A stretch of DNA of 5,934 nucleotides from Betaproteobacteria bacterium (GTDB lineage Bacteria > Pseudomonadota > Gammaproteobacteria > Burkholderiales > Usitatibacteraceae). Below the pieces are notes generated by a model. The model searched no databases, had not been told where the DNA came from, and was given only the letters and a program-made list of their open reading frames with translations. Of this stretch, positions 5,716 through 5,934 are shown in pieces (the first letter of the stretch is position 1; every line of letters begins with the position of its first letter). The stretch is taken from contig JAAOZZ010000422.1 in the NCBI GenBank assembly GCA_012274175.1, positions 1 to 5,934 on the forward strand, given 5' to 3'. A program made the position numbers and the translations under genes.

Positions 5716-5934
5716 ATGACCGAACCTTCCGCCGCGCGCGCGGGTCCGCCTGCCGCCGGCAAGACCCGTCCCCGCCAGGGCGCCGCCGCCCTGGCGCTGC
5801 TCGCCCTGGGCGTGGTGTACGGCGACATCGGCACGAGCCCGCTCTACGCCGTCAAGGAGACCTTCAATCCGCAGCACGGCATCGCGCTCACCCCGGAGAA
5901 CATCCTGGGAGGCGTCTCGGCGATCTTCTGGGCG
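5716..5934 (+). CDS. kup: Kup-type potassium uptake transporter, 5' part (3' end outside window)
   Basis: Kup proteins are inner-membrane K+ uptake systems, probably proton-coupled, of the KUP/HAK/KT family; full-length bacterial members are about 620-690 residues. Only the first 73 residues are here. A polar, Ala/Pro/Arg-rich tail of about 20 residues is followed by the first membrane segment with the family hallmark [14 protein letters not shown] (32-45, including Asp37), then [20 protein letters not shown] and the start of the second membrane segment (VSAIFWA). ATG 5716 is the only usable start: from the phoR stop to 5716 the frame holds no ATG, GTG or TTG, and the next in-frame GTG lies inside the hallmark. 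No Shine-Dalgarno sequence precedes it. It follows phoR by 54 bases on the same strand; no functional link to phosphate control is evident. Confidence 0.95.
   Translation, partial: MTEPSAARAGPPAAGKTRPRQGAAALALLALGVVYGDIGTSPLYAVKETFNPQHGIALTPENILGGVSAIFWA

Overview
This is a GC-rich, densely packed chromosomal window from a proteobacterium. Betaproteobacteria is the most likely group: the GreB, PhoU, PhoB, PhoR and Kup sequences are all proteobacterial in type, GC bias at third codon positions is heavy, and the genes are packed in short operons. The placement is inferred from remembered family features, not from a search. All seven genes supported here lie on the + strand. There are no RNA genes, mobile elements, CRISPR arrays or long repeats.

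Positions 1-2966 look like one transcription unit. It holds the 3' part of greB (transcript-cleavage factor), an exported TraB/GumN-family protein, and a thiamine-diphosphate enzyme resembling the acetolactate synthase large subunit. Both internal junctions overlap as ATGA, so translation is probably coupled. No promoter for this unit is inside the window.

Positions 2967-3030 are a 64-base gap that carries the clearest regulatory signal: two 7-base half-sites separated by 4 bases (2981-2998) that match the PhoB-binding Pho box, with a plausible -10 hexamer 10 bases downstream.

Positions 3031-5661 hold phoU-phoB-phoR, the phosphate-starvation control module. PhoR is the membrane sensor kinase/phosphatase, PhoB the response regulator that would bind the Pho box, and PhoU the negative modulator linking PhoR to the Pst phosphate transporter. 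The Pho box implies positive autoregulation. The pstSCAB transporter genes are not adjacent, so the signalling module has its own promoter here.

Positions 5662-5934 hold a 54-base gap with a weak promoter candidate and the 5' end of kup, a potassium uptake transporter whose start codon has no Shine-Dalgarno sequence.

I found no evidence for a novel multi-gene system. The points most worth checking are the Pho box with its very short leader, the unassigned substrate of the thiamine-diphosphate enzyme, the reduced N-terminus of PhoR and the possible leaderless start of kup.
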